A stretch of 64,000 bases of DNA from NCBI GenBank assembly GCA_048013815.1, contig CM106586.1:5890001-5954000 (forward strand). The letters are read 5' to 3'. A model generated the notes under the pieces. The model saw nothing but the letters and a program-made list of their open reading frames with translations, searched no databases and was not told the DNA's origin. The DNA is from Setoptus koraiensis (Eukaryota; Arthropoda). Shown here in pieces: positions 1 through 12,600 of the stretch; positions within the stretch are counted from its first letter, which is position 1; the number at the start of each line of letters is the position of its first letter. The translations under genes and the position numbers were made by a program.

Positions 1-1
1 T

Positions 2-178
2 AATGGTAGTGCAAAGTTTGATTTGCATTTGTCAGAATCAACTATTTATCATAGTGGAAGCGAAAAACTATTCCAACGTGACGAGAATTTGGAGAAATCA
101 ACCAGTTCTATCGATACACCCGAACAATCTTCGGAATCTAATCGTACGCAACAGAAGGATAGTAATAGAGACAACTGA
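2..178 (+). CDS. 3' end of an unidentified serine-rich protein (partial)
   Basis: An open frame runs from base 2 to the TGA at 176-178 with no ATG, so it is the C-terminal 58 residues of a gene that starts outside the window. The translation is polar and plausible as protein, with residues such as SESTIYHSGSEK and STSSIDTPEQSSESNR, then ends in KDSNRDN. It is rich in Ser, Glu, Asn and Gln, with no domain and no membrane segment, as in a disordered tail. It converges on the minus-strand storkhead gene, whose stop codon lies 267 bp away. I do not recognise the family. The coding call rests on composition and on the clean stop; a chance open frame of this length is possible. Confidence 0.45.
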   Translation, partial: NGSAKFDLHLSESTIYHSGSEKLFQRDENLEKSTSSIDTPEQSSESNRTQQKDSNRDN

Positions 179-444
179 TGTATGTCAATGATTGTTATTT
201 TAATTGATTTACTGCTGTTATTATGTTTGCATAAACCATGAATCATCATGTAACAATTTCGCACAAGTTTACCTAATGAATCTCGGTGAAAGCCGGATTA
301 TTGATTTCACCGCGGATACGTTTGTTATCTTTTTTTTTTGTACATGGTGCGATGTGATAAAAAGTAAAGAAAACTTTCAACAGATTGCTAGACATATAAC
401 TTAATAAGAACTGTACAAGATGTAGTGATTGGATTAGAGATGTA
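179..444. other. Convergent intergenic interval / 3' UTRs
   Basis: This short interval separates two convergent stop codons. On the minus strand an ATTAAA poly(A)-signal variant (199-204) lies about 240 nt past the storkhead stop. I see no clear AATAAA for the plus-strand gene. Nothing else is recognisable. Confidence 0.4.
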
Positions 445-3400
445 TCATCGGGCAGTTGTTTCTGTCACGCCGAAGAAGGCCTTCTTGGCCTCTGAAATCT
501 TTGATCTGAGCTGGAATATATCATTTGTTTGGGCATCATTCAATTGCGACGAGGACGACACCGATAACGAGTCACTCAATCCGGTGTTGTTGTCCAGAGA
601 ATCCGATGCATTATTGTTGTTGCCTGTTGAATGATCGTCGGTGTTGCTGTCGATCGCTTTCAGCACCACCAAGTCATATGAGGAATCGTCGGACGTGGAC
701 GAGCCACTCTGCTGGCCAGCTTCTGTTGGGGCGCCAGTGTTGTTGTCCTGCCAATTATCGGACAATTGCGAGCCGCTGTCGCAACTGTCGGCCATTCTCA
801 AGCTGATGTTGTCCTCTTGATGGTAATGAGGTGAATCATCGATTTGTTGCTGTTGCAGTTGCAAATATTGTTGATTGTCGTTGTTGTCCGCGATTGGCGC
901 CTCTATTGGGGCCTTCATGAATTCAACATCGACCAGACTAGCTGTTGATTTGGCCAAATTATGATCTAATCCGTTGGACATGATCATATTTGTCTGACGG
1001 CTCACATTTAAACCTGGCGTTGCGACACTAGTCGACACTTGAATCATTGTGGGAGTGCTCGCGTATCTAGTGAGATTGGCCTGATACTGTTGTTGCTGTT
1101 GTTGTTGTTGTTGCTGTTGTTGTTGGCCAGTTGTGACGCTTATCGAGTCTTTGCTGGTCGACAAACCATTCATGGTGAACTCATTGGCTACGGCGAACGC
1201 GATCGGACCCCTCTTCGGTTGGTTGTCCATTAATTCAAGTTTCGGGGGATCCATGTGAATTTGTTGCTGTTGCTGGTGATACTTGTCGTAGATCGCTTGC
1301 TTATCCCTGTTGTCTGAAGCAAGCTGAGCTGTTGTTGTTGTTGCTGGCTGACCAACGGTGTCCAGCGAACGGTAATCAGGCGGATTGGCGGCGGCAACAT
1401 AGGCTCTCAAATCTGGGCCAATCTCTATTTTCAGATCAATAGTGGTGCCCGGTTGCTGTTGTTGTTGTTGCTGCTGTTGTTGTGGTTGAGGTTGTAGTAG
1501 TTGCGTTTGATACAAGGATGAATAGGGACAACAGGCGCTTAGTTGCGGCATGAGACAACAGCCTGTAGTGATAAACTGTTGCTGTTGCTGGAAAGGATAA
1601 AAACCATTGAGCGATGATACATATTGCGGACATTGTGAGCTATACACACTTTGTTGGTTGTTGTAACAACAAGCAGCAGGATAATGATAATTGTAGGAAG
1701 CATGCTGTTGTTGGCCGGTTGTTGTTGCTGTTGTTGGCATTAGACTAGCGTGTGGATTTGTTGTTTGGCCGGTGGTAGCTGGAACGCAAGGACATTGTTG
1801 TTGCGGCGAGGCGACAACAAAACTAATGTTGTTGTTGTTGTTGTTGTGCGTTAGTGGTTTGCACGACATTTGGCACTCTTGTTGTTGTTGTTGTTGTTGT
1901 TGTTGATCGCAATTACAATAAATATCTCGGCAAATAAATTTATCTGTCAGCGCCATAGACGACGAATCAATAGAATCGCTGGGCGCTTGTTTGTCGCTTG
2001 ATAACGAATCTCTGCCCGAGGAGCTCCTATGTTTGCTCGATTTACTGCTACGTCGTTTCTTATGGTGTCTCGGCTTGTCGCTTCGATCTCTGGCCGGCCT
2101 GTCTGTCGCCACCGCTATATCGGCTTGCCGTGGTTGCGTAATATCCGAGGCAGATTCTGTCGCTGTAGTTTCAATTGAGTGATTGTGTTCGTCATATTGG
2201 TCTTGAGCCTGTTTATAAATATGGCCGCTAGTGATGGTGTGGTCGTTGTTGTCGGCGGCCGTCGTGCCGCTTGTTTGGCTGGCCACAAACCGTTGTCTAG
2301 TTAGGGTCGGTACGCCATCGTTGTTGTTGTCCGACAACGATTTGTAAATGAGATCTTTGGCCGCATTGTCGGCCGTTGCAATTGCATTGCTATTGGCCTC
2401 AATTCGGGCGCTGGGCTCGCCTGAGCCGCTTGCTGGCAACACCAACAACGGAACGTAAGGCTCGTAAGGTTCACATGTTTTTTGTTTACCATTCGTCATG
2501 ATGGAGTCAGATGTTATTGTTGCGTCATCATCATTATTATCATCATTAATAGCGCCATTAATTATAACTGTTGCCTGTTGGGGATTATTTGCAAAACCGG
2601 AAATGGTTCGTCGCGTTCGACTGAATCGCTGCAACGAATCGTGCTCGGCTAAATCGCCCGCCCTCACCAATGGGTCGAGTGTGGCCAGTTCGTGGCGTCT
2701 CATTAAACGGAACGACTTTGATCTTGTGTGCGATCTAATTAGCTTCTGTTGTTGTTGAGACGCAACAGATTTTTGTTTGCGCAACGAGTGCCGAGAGGCC
2801 TGACGCAACACCTGAATACTGTCCAGGAATTCCTTGTCTTTCTCGCTGCTGCCCATGGGGCCCCTGTTCAATTGGCAGGCCTGGTCGAGTCGCTTGCGCA
2901 ATTGTCGTGACACGGTTGAGGCCGACGAAAGTGTTGAGCAGCAACTCTCACTAGACGTAGACAGAGACGCTCGTCTGTCGTCAAAATTGCGCCCTCTATA
3001 CGATCTGTTAATTGAGCCTGAATACTCTTGTTGGCCCTGGTTGATATGTCGCGTTCGTTGGGGCGCCTGTTCGCTGCCACTGTCGGCCGTTGTTACTGAC
3101 CGGTGGTCGCCCGTGTTGACTCGCTGATTGTGTTGGCTCAATTGTCCGCTAGGCGACTTGTTGTTGCTGTCATTTGCATTGTCTCTATCGCTGGCTTCTA
3201 TTGAGTCCGCTTGCGCGCCACTCAGTATCTCGATGAGAGAATCGCCCGAGTTGTCGCCAGAATTCTCTGTTGGCGTACGACGCTGTTGACACCTAGACAA
3301 CGCGCTTAGATCGCCATTTTTCAGCTGATATTCCGTTAGTTTGAGCTCTAATCTGGTCCTACTGTCATCCGACAACAAGTGTCTGTTGTCGGAGTTGACC

Positions 3401-4160
3401 AGTGTGTGTCTTGCCAGCAGACTGTCACTTGTTGCTGTCAGCGACAACTGGCTACTCTGACTGCTCGTTGTTAGGTGACTAGTGATTGTGTTGCTGTTGT
3501 TGTTGTTGTTGTAGTTTTCGTCTATATAATCGACAACATCGACACTCTCGTCCTCTGTCGATATTGTGCGAGCTCGTCGGGCCTGATGCAAATTGGCGGC
3601 CGCGTTCCTGCCCAGGGGTACCCTGTGACTGGGCTCAGCGTACGCTCTCACCGGCGACAAGTTGGCCGCTCTCAAGCTCTGACTGATCGACGACGGATAG
3701 TGAGCGGAAACGACGGCATTCATAGGAAAATTGTTGGCTTGTTGTTGTTGCTGTTGTTGTTGTCGGTGTCGTTGTTGTTGTTTTGGGGCCGAAACAATCA
3801 GCTGTTTGCCGGCTCGTTGTTGTTGCTCGTCGTCGTCGGAAGGTAGCACCACCATGCCCACAAGATCGTTGTCATACCAGCTAGATCTCTTCCAGGCGTC
3901 CCTGGTGCCGGTGCCCAGAGTGGCGCTCGCAAGGCCCAATGCGCCCTCTTGGGCCGCCTGTCTGTCCATCGATTGCGATCGCATTAATTTTCGCGCCAAT
4001 TTGCTATCGTGGTTGTTGTTGTTGTTGTTGTTGTCATGATGCAACGGCTGACCAACGTGACTGTGGCTGGCGCAAGTCGACAGAGACTCGTTTAGACGCT
4101 GCTGCTGCTTGCTTGTCTGGTTGTGCGACCTGGTGAATATCTTTCTGAGAAACGAGCGAG
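445..4160 (-). CDS. Storkhead-box protein, exon 3 (C-terminal half)
   Basis: Last exon of the storkhead-type gene, encoding residues about 1190-2427 of the reconstructed protein. The acceptor is TGTTTGTGTAG|CT at 4162-4161; the split codon (G from exon 2 plus CT) gives Ala and keeps the frame. The protein is mostly disordered: many Gln runs encoded by mixed CAA/CAG, Asn runs, and a basic serine stretch (KKRRSSKSSKHRSSS, near residue 1885) that may be a nuclear localisation signal. Two less repetitive parts may be conserved: WKRSSWYDNDLVGMV near the start of the exon and SKISEAKKAFFG just before the stop. The ATG at 4215 of the open frame lies inside the intron and is not a start. No catalytic domain is visible. 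Confidence 0.8.
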
Positions 4161-4284
4161 CTACACAAACAGTGGCACAGGTGAGAGAAGAACGGAACAA
4201 AGAGAAGAAAGACAACAGGTGAGTACAACAGTGCCAATTGAATGGGCAGTAATTGATAATGAGGCAATAATTATGCTAACTAAC
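4161..4284 (-). other. Storkhead gene intron 2 (124 bp)
   Basis: Donor AAAGG|GTTAGT at 4284 and acceptor TTTGTGTAG at 4161 on the minus strand, phase 1. Removing it joins two long open frames (1035 and 1237 full codons) without a frame shift; unspliced, exon 2 meets a stop at 4282-4280. The frame match and good splice sites are why the two large frames are called one gene. Confidence 0.75.
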
Positions 4285-6923
4285 CCTTTCGCTCTGGGTG
4301 GCTGGCCTCGGGCTCGGCGCTGGCGGCCGGCCGGCGGCTCGAACCGCTCGGGTTGCCGCCATCGGGACCCGCCGACGAGAGTTTCGAGCGACCCTTGGCG
4401 GCGGACGAACTGGTGGCCGGTGTCGCGGCCTGTTGTGTTGGCCTAACGAGATAATCAATTGTGAGTGTCTTGTTCCAGTTGCCGTTGTCGCTCAGCAGCA
4501 GTTGATGTATGCCATCGCTGCTGATGTTGTTGTTGCCGTTGTTGTTGCTGTTGTTGCCGATGTTGTTGCCGATGTTGTTGCCGATGTTGCCGTTGTTGGC
4601 ATTAATTGTGGCCGGCTCGGCGCCACTAATCACTTGCAGAGCGGACTGACCGCCGGCCACCGGTTGTCGGCCGGCGCTGTTTGCATTGGGCGCCTTGAGC
4701 CATTTCGATCCGTATCGATTTGTTTTATCATTTCTATCATTATCGTTGCCGTTATTGCCGCCGCCATTACCGTTATTATTAGTATTAGTGCTGTTATTAT
4801 TATTAGTGTTGTTATTGGTCTTGGCGAGTGGCTGGTTTGTAGTTGGCGTTATCGTTGCTGTTGTTGTTGTTGCCGCTGTTGTTGTTGCTGTTGTTGCTGC
4901 CGTCGGGAGCGGCTTCCCTTGTTCGGTGGCTGATGAAACAATAACAACATCATCATCGTTGCCATTGTTTGTAGCCAATGGTGCAGCAGATGTTGCTGTT
5001 GTTGTTGCTGCTGCTGATCTACATTTAGATCTTTGCGATCTGTTGTTGCTGGCCTGGTGTTTGCCGGCCGTCGTTGTTGTGGGATTGTTGTGCAATTTTA
5101 ATTGTGATTGCATTGAATTAACACCGGCGAGAGTGGCCGCCGACGACGACGACGAGCCCGATGACGACGCCGCCGACGACGAGGGCAGAATACGGAAGGA
5201 TAATGAACGATTGAGAATCCTACGTCCGAAGAACGACGAAACATTTTTCTTTTGGCCGGCGTTGCTCGTAGCTGGCGTCGTTGTTGTTGCTGTTGTTGTT
5301 GGCGCTGTTCCTGTCGCAGGCAAAGTCAAACAGGTCGCTGCCGGGCCAGATTGATTAGTTTGTTGGCGTTGCTGCTGCTGCTGGCCCAATAACGAATTGC
5401 TCCCAATCGAATTCGGATGGGATTCTTTGTTGTTGTTGTTGTTGTTGTTGCTGATGGTCGCGTTGTTGTGTTGCTGTTTTGTTTGCTGGTGTTGCACCTT
5501 GTTCGCGGGCTTGCTCTGGCACACCGAAGACTGCTTGTTGGGCCACTTCTTGGAAGCCGCGTCCGCCAGCGACGGCGTCGACGAACTGGTGGCCGTGCTG
5601 GCCGTTGCGCTCGGCGAGGATCCGGCCGAAGACGAGGGGCGCGATGGCGATTGAGATCGCAGCGAATCGTCGTCGTCCGATTGTTGCTGCAAGTGGTCAT
5701 CGTCGTCGTCGTCGTCGTCGTCGCCGTTGGCCGCGGCGAAAAAACAATTGAACCGGGCCCGGCCGCGACCGCCGCCGTTATTGGTGGCCGTCGCTGGTGG
5801 CGCCACTGTTTGTTTGCTCTTTGTTGTTGCTGTTGGCTTGCTCTTTTTATCCTTTGAGCGCGAACTGGCCAGCGCAGATTTATCCGGCTTATTTTGCTGC
5901 TGCTGCCTTTGCTGCTGGTCGCTGCCTGGCGGCTGCTGCTTGGCAACCGGCGTTTGGTTCGGCTGGCCGCTCGGGCCCCCGTGACGGTGATGACGGTGCA
6001 CATGAAGATTGTCCGACGAGTAATTTCCGCTGTCGAGCGTAGTGCTCTTGCTCATGCTGCCGATCGTCTTACCGTTGCTCTGGTTGTTCACCTGGCCGCT
6101 GGTGGCAGCACCGCACCGGTTGCCGCTGTTGATCTCGTGATTGATGTAATCCAAACTGGCGCTGTCGTCGTCCTCCTCGCCGGTGGTTGTGCTAGAGAAC
6201 AGACTGCTCGCCTTTTGCTGCTGCTGCTGCTTCTTTTTTCGTATAATGCCCCTCATAATACCACCGGCGTTATTTGCCGGCGTGTTGTTACTGGCAAATA
6301 TTGTCAAATTGTTGCTGCCGCTTCTGTCGCGATACCAGCCCGTTTTGGCACTGCTGCTGCTGCCGCTGCTGTTGTTGCTGTTGTTGTTGTGCTGATTGTC
6401 GGTGTCATGATCGGAGGCGCAGCTCGACGAGGCCAGAGTGGACTCGAGCGAGGCACACAAATGGGCCCCCTTGCGGCCCGCCGGCGTTGCCTTCGTTGGT
6501 GGGGCCGAAAGCGTTTGAGCTTGTTGTTGTTGGCCGACGGTGTTGTTGGCACATACAGTTGGCACAAACAACAGCTGATCGTAAAACACAGAATCTAACG
6601 GATTCAGCACGGCCGCCAATTGATTTAGGCCGACAGTGGTGACACTTTCGCTAGTTAGGCTCGACGAGCAAGTTGAGGAAAAATGGGGCGATTCAGTGAG
6701 ATAATTACAGTCGCTTCGGTGGTTGTGATTGCGGTGATGGCTGTGATTGCGGTGATGGCTGTGATTGTGGCGATGGTGGCCGCTGGACACGGGCGACGAC
6801 GCATACGAAGAGTTGAAACTGTCGGGCGACGATATTGGCGGATCGCGATCCGCCGATCCGATCGTGTCCGAGGCTCGAGGCTTGTTCGAGCCAGTTGAAT
6901 ATTGTTGTTGCTGCTGTTGTTGT

Positions 6924-6955
<32 letters not shown>

Positions 6956-7392
6956 TAGTTGTTGTGCCGCTTGCTTGTTGCTGCTACTCGATATGTTAGG
7001 ATAGGCGAGCAAGAATTGATTTGACGACATCGGACAGGTGACTAGACGATTGTCTTTAAGTAAAAAATTGATTGTTTTATCTATCATGGCCATAGTGGGC
7101 TGACACGTATTAATGGACGCTTTTCCATACTGTTGCGCCGATGCCAACTTGTCCAGCAGTTCACCTATTGAGGCGCCCCCAAGTTGACCAGTGGCCCATT
7201 GCAAGTTATTTGTCAAGGAGGATAATTTTTCACTTTGCACCTTGCTTACGCACTCATAAACGGCCTCAGCTAGAGGCTCGACAAGGCTCGCTTGTTGTTT
7301 TGATGGCGCAATTGAATTTGTTGCTGTTGCTGTTGTTTTTGTTGTTGGCTTGATTATGGGCAAAAAGTCAATTTCAATTGACTTGATATCGC
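4285..7392 (-). CDS. Storkhead-box protein, exon 2 (winged-helix domain)
   Basis: Encodes residues about 154-1190. Near its start is the storkhead winged-helix DNA-binding domain, residues about 190-285: a helix beginning EPLAEAVYECVS, then GELLDKLA, then DKTINFLLKDNRLV and the wing NQFLLAYP. These match the order of STOX1/2 elements (PLxExLCxxIS, LLExLxxHYP, LIKERKIY, YFIVTP). TLTIDYLV near residue 1130 resembles the STOX LTVDNLI motif. STOX proteins are nuclear transcription factors; targets here are unknown. The exon also has a Gln run of about 19 (6902-6962), a His/Asn repeat (6717-6790), a run of about ten Asp (5697-5724) and long Thr/Asn/Ser stretches. The open frame extends to 7552 but lacks an in-frame ATG there. 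The start chosen is the acceptor AATTCAG|GC at 7393, which completes Gly from exon 1 and gives TIGDIKSIEIDF, parallel to STOX ITAVGDVFPVQM. Confidence 0.8.
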
Positions 7393-7663
7393 CTGAATTG
7401 TTTGTTGATTCGTTGTCGGTGGTTGGGGGTGCAACGGTTGTCGTCGCGGTTGTTGTTGTTGTTATATTTGCGGTTAAATGGTCGAATTGTTGGATTGGTT
7501 GGTTGAGTTTCAGTTCAATTGTGTTCACGTGTAACGCCGACGGCAAAGACAATGGAGGGCAAGAGATTGTTTTTGTTATAATTATAATTCATTCTGACAA
7601 GTGTTTTTTTTTTCGTAATGATTGATTACTTGTGATTCTGTTCAGTTTGTTCAGGGTTCGCTC

Positions 7664-7761
7664 TAGATATAACGCACTAGATATAACACACTAGATGTAA
7701 CTCACTAGATGTATTTCACTTGATATAACTCACTAGATATAACGCACTTGATATAACTCAC
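7664..7761. repeat. Minisatellite, 14 bp x 7
   Basis: Seven head-to-tail copies of a 14-bp unit, CTAGATATAACGCA and variants such as CTAGATGTAACTCA and CTTGATATAACTCA. It lies in storkhead intron 1 about 270 bp upstream of the exon 2 acceptor. Copies differ at several sites, so the array is not young. Confidence 0.85.
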
Positions 7762-9288
7762 AGGTATTCACGTGTGAATGCATTTACATGACGTAATTGT
7801 TTCACGCTATTTTTCACGAGAACTCTCCACTCTGTCAAATGGCTCAATAATGTGCAGCACTATTGCGAGCAATTTGCCGACTAAACTGGCGGACTAAAAT
7901 AGATAGAAAACACACGATTCAGTTTATAAATAATGTACAAGTTGTGTCTACATGTGCATCTAATTTGCATTTGGCTGCGCTTGTTGCGCAATCACTGTGT
8001 GCAATCTGACAATTGTGAGATGCGGTCAGATTGCGCATTATCTCACTACATTCAACTATTGTTCGTTGCCATGTCACCTGACTTGTCGAGCTGCTGCTGC
8101 TGTTGTGGTTGCGTCAGGTGATGTGGACAGCAACATGACACGACTCAATCAATTAAAATCACCGGCAAGCTTGTTGCTGGCTGGCGAGTGGCAGTCAATA
8201 AAGGGCAGTGACAACGATGTTGTTAGGATGTTGTCAATGCGCTTGTATCGCCAATTAAGGGGAGCTTCATTGCACCGTGTTGTAAGCGGCCTGTAGTGAG
8301 CCATTTGAGATGAGTGCCATTTGAGCCAGCTTGAGTTGGCCACTAACTAACTGGCACTAATCGCCTGGCCAGACGCCACCAGCAAGTTCAAGCAAAATGA
8401 GCGATAAGTTTGTGTTGTTGTTCAATAATAATTCTTGGCACAATCTCTTGAAAGTGAGTGAATCTAAATTGTAAGCTGACTGACTCAACTGAAAGTTGCA
8501 AGCAAAAGTTGTTGATGAATGATGATTGAATGCATGCGCCGCAATGGAAAGTGATTGCCAGAATTGATATGTTTTATGAATTACTTTATTACTATTATTT
8601 GAGTTGTTTGCCGTGGCCGCTGTTGTTTGCTGTGGTTGCCGTTGTTGTCGTTGTTGTCGTTGTTGTTGCCGTTGTTGTTGTGCGTGGGCGATCCTCTCGG
8701 CCAATCTCAATAATTATAACAGCACGCTCTAACTAACTAAAAATTCATTCCAATGCGAACGCATTTCATTTCGTTTCGTTTCATTTCATGCCATGCGCGC
8801 CTACCGACGCCGACCAACAACCACCGGCAAGCCGACAAGCTCAAAACTTGTGCCAGCCACTGGCGAAATTTCCGAGAATCGCCAGCCGGCGAGACCAGAC
8901 ACACAGAGCAAGCCGATAAAGGGAGCCGAGAAGCCGAAAACAGGTGTCGAGCGACATTTTCGAGCGCGCCACCTCTCGCCAGCCAGTGTTTCGAAGGGCT
9001 CGAATGGGCTCAATCGGGCTCAACTGGGCCGAGCGGTCGTGTGTGTCACCTGTCGTCTGGCAATTGGATTCGCGTTAGCAACTTGTTGCCATTGCAACTG
9101 CTCTCTCGTATAATGTAATTATATGTGCGTCTCGTTTGAGATGAGATATGTTTTCATTAATGGCCTGATCATGCCAATAGGCGAAGCCAACGAGCAAGCG
9201 ACGTGCAAACAACAACGCGCCCCAAAGATCTATATCTGGGCTCGCCGGACAATTGGCCGCAGCGGCCAGTCGGTGCACCTGCCCAACA

Positions 9289-9352
9289 CTGTCAACTGAC
9301 AATACTGTCAACTGGCACTGCTGTCAACTGGCACTGCTGTCAACTGACAATG
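9289..9352. repeat. Tandem array, 16 bp x 4
   Basis: Four copies of CTGTCAACTGACAATA / CTGTCAACTGGCACTG. Each unit contains GTCAACTG/GTCAACTGAC, so the array carries regularly spaced short palindromic words. Confidence 0.8.
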
Positions 9353-9621
9353 CTGTCGAGAGTGGCCAGTTTGGGCCGACCACGTGACTTGGGCCGGCCG
9401 CTGGTCAGTTGTGGCGGCTGGTCAGTTGTGGCGGCGGCTCGTTGGTCGCTCGATTATCGCTCGATTATCACTCGAGTATCATGATATTATAATGATTTAA
9501 AGTGGTTTGTGTGTCGCTCGTTGAATCAGTCGTGTCTCATTATGGACAAAACAAAAAGCGAGTTCATTTGTCGGCTGAAAAAGTCGCTGCGTTTCAGTGG
9601 ACGCTCGCATGCTCGCCAACG

Positions 9622-9675
9622 AACGGACAGCAACAAACGGACGGCAACAAACGGACGGCAACAAACGGACGGGGG
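9622..9675. repeat. Tandem array, 14 bp x 3.7
   Basis: Copies of AACGGACGGCAACA in tandem, the first with one change and the last decaying into AACGGACGGGGGCC. Confidence 0.75.
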
Positions 9676-12600
9676 CCAGCGGACAGAAAAAGCAGTTTGC
9701 AACGGCTGTGGCCAGCCACTAATCTGGCGAGAGAATGCATTTTCATTAAATTTATCGCCTCCAATTGAGAGGCAGCGCTAAATTATTAATTACACTATTA
9801 AATTAATATTGTTAATCCGCAGCTCGACACACACACACAAACTTGGCTGTCTCATCCGCCAGTTTAACCTTTTAATTTAACCACTTTTGCACTGTTTGCC
9901 TGTGTGCGCCAATTACAAAAGGGCAAAAAATTTCGTTTAGCTCACAAGTTGTAAGTCGTACAAATTGTTAGTGGTGATAATTGTCACACCATTAGGTCAT
10001 GTTCGCGAGCACTTTTTTCCTCTCATTCATGCCTGCGACTTCATTGCCCATTTGGCACGGCCGTCAGGGCCCACTGCTCTACGATTTTGACCATTTCGGC
10101 CATTTCGGCCACGGCCCACCGACAGGTTGTCAGTGACAACACGACTGTCGATAACAGTGCGTTATCTCATCTGACTGGCCGAGGCGATCATTTGAACATT
10201 GACAACACAGTCCAATGGCGAGCCACAGTTAAGATGAGGCGAGCTCGTTGTCTTAATCGTTTCAACAATGTCAATCATTTTGCTGGTCACTTGCTGATGA
10301 ATTTCGGGCATTTCGAACAAGTTTTCGACAAACGGGCGCAAAAAACCAACAATCAGCAAGTTGTCAGTAACAACTGAAACACCCCCCATCGATCGGCGCG
10401 AAACCAACTGACACTGGTGTGAGTGTTAAGTAACAATTAAGTAATCTGCTTATCGCCAACGATGAAAGCATCGGCAAAAACATTGGCTCACAAAAGTTGC
10501 CAAAAACATCAATTAGCGTGCGATATGTCGACAATGGGCACCTGTCGGTGATTAGTGCGAGCTCATCACCGGACATCGTTTGACGTCGTCTCGAGCCGCT
10601 CGAAAACAAACCGTTGAGTTGTAATTACCGTTGCAACTCGTAGTGCATCTGTCGGCCGCTAGATGTGAAATTATGACCGCTCACAAGTGAGTGCTGTTGC
10701 TGTTGTTGCCGATCGATCGATACATTCCATATGTATGCGCAATAACAATAATGGCAGTTGTTACATCATCGTGGCGCTTTCAAATAACGACCATGATGAC
10801 CATCATGACAATAACGATGACGGCGAGACCACGATAGAAATGATTAATGATTTACGGTTGAGCACAATGTTGTCGACAGGTTGTTCACATATGACGCCGT
10901 ACATAATTGGCGCTGCTCGCCGCGGATACATACACACAATGACATCGTCTATTCGGACATTGGCTTTTCGATGGCCCGAGCGTGGTCAGTCAGCTCACAA
11001 GTCAGTTTTTGGTTGGTCTGACTAGTGAGTACGAGAACGGCCTGAGTAGCGGTTGGCTTGCGCCCATTAGCGAATGGCCAAAAACAAATCATCATCAATT
11101 ATTCCTATTTCGTTTCTTGCTCGCTGCCATACGCTCTGTGTATGTATTTAGAGTCATGTGGCACTGGTCAGTTTTGTTGTGTCCAGCCAGATTGTGGCCA
11201 AAAAGAAGCCTCGTCGGCGCTTCTTGGCGCGCTCGCCGTCGCTTCCTTGCGAAACGAATTGCGCAACAAGCCGCCGAGATTGGCTTAATTTGCACCGAGC
11301 CAGACACAGCACAATTTTTCGGCCACAACTAACTAACTCGCATAACTAGCAACTATTACGAGTGCGGCCCGAGAAGCCGCAAACGCAGCAACGCTAACTA
11401 ACAATTATGCTCGTATCGCCGATGGAAACATATTGAACACTGCTCGCAACGAACTCATGAAAAACAATTGCAACTTGACCAACTCTTTGCACAATTGTAC
11501 ACAATCGCACACAATTGTCGGTGAGCCCAAACTTGAAATTTGCCCCAAACGAAATTTGCCAAATGTAAATTTGCTCAGTTTGTGCAATTTGTGCCCATTT
11601 TAAAAATGTGTGAGTGCAATGCAATTATTGGCCTGGCGAACATAATAGGCGAACATGGATAGGTGACGCTACTGCAGCGGGACTGGATTACGTTATCGGC
11701 GGATCTCGTTGAGCGCTCGGGATGGCGGAGTTTGAGAGAAAACGAGACAAGATTCAGCTCGGCGAGGCCGGCTCTTTGTCGAGCTGACCGATCGGATGGC
11801 GATTGCGCAACGCTCTGTCCAATAGCTATCGGGTATGATATGCGAGAGTGCATCAATTAGCTAATGAAGTCGCCTAATGAACGCAGACAGCAACAGCAAC
11901 AACCGGCACCAACAACCGGCAACGCGACACCGGCCGGCCATTAACAAGCCACGGTCATTGCGCAACGCATTATGTGACCGCACGTTCATTACGTAGGTGG
12001 CCTATTATGTTTTGTTGCGCAACGCACCGCACTGATTATATTACATTGTATCGTAATGATCATCGACGATATGATGCAAAGCAGTTAGATTTGCAGCGAT
12101 ATTTGTCCACTTATTAGTGAGTCACACACACCGTTAATAACGGTCAGCTGTTGTGCGTTGCATAACCGGTCGTGATGGGACGTTACGCTCATTTATGCGT
12201 TATTTGTAGCACTGTTAAGAGCATGTTGGCGTCCCCCTGGCACGGCCACACAAGCGAGAGCGACTGGCCAACAGGTTGTCGCTGCCGAGAGTAGACCAAT
12301 AATCTGTTGTTGTTGTTGCCGTTGTTGCTGGTCAGCTTGCTGTTGTTGCTGCTGTGACGCAACAGCAACTGCAACCACACTGGCGGATGTGCTACGGCCA
12401 GACGAACGGTCGAGAGGCCTGAGAAGCGCAATTAATCCGGCGAACATAGCTGCCCGCTTATCTATAACCGCTATCAAATCGATGGCGGTTGCTCGAGTTG
12501 CCAGTTGCCTGTTGCCTGTTGTTTATATCCGGATATCGGCGCTTGTGTCCGGCCGGTGCCACTGGGAGTGCCCGTAATCCGACTACTGTCATGCGATCAT

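Noticed and set aside
4298-5354. Long plus-strand open frames opposite the storkhead exon 2
   Set aside because: They are poly-Val, poly-Leu and poly-Cys shadows of the CAA/CAG/AAC-rich coding strand and have no domain character.
7393-7552. Extension of storkhead exon 2 to 7552 as a start
   Set aside because: The first codon there is TTG, there is no in-frame ATG, and the acceptor at 7393 joins exon 1 in phase and restores the conserved storkhead sequence.
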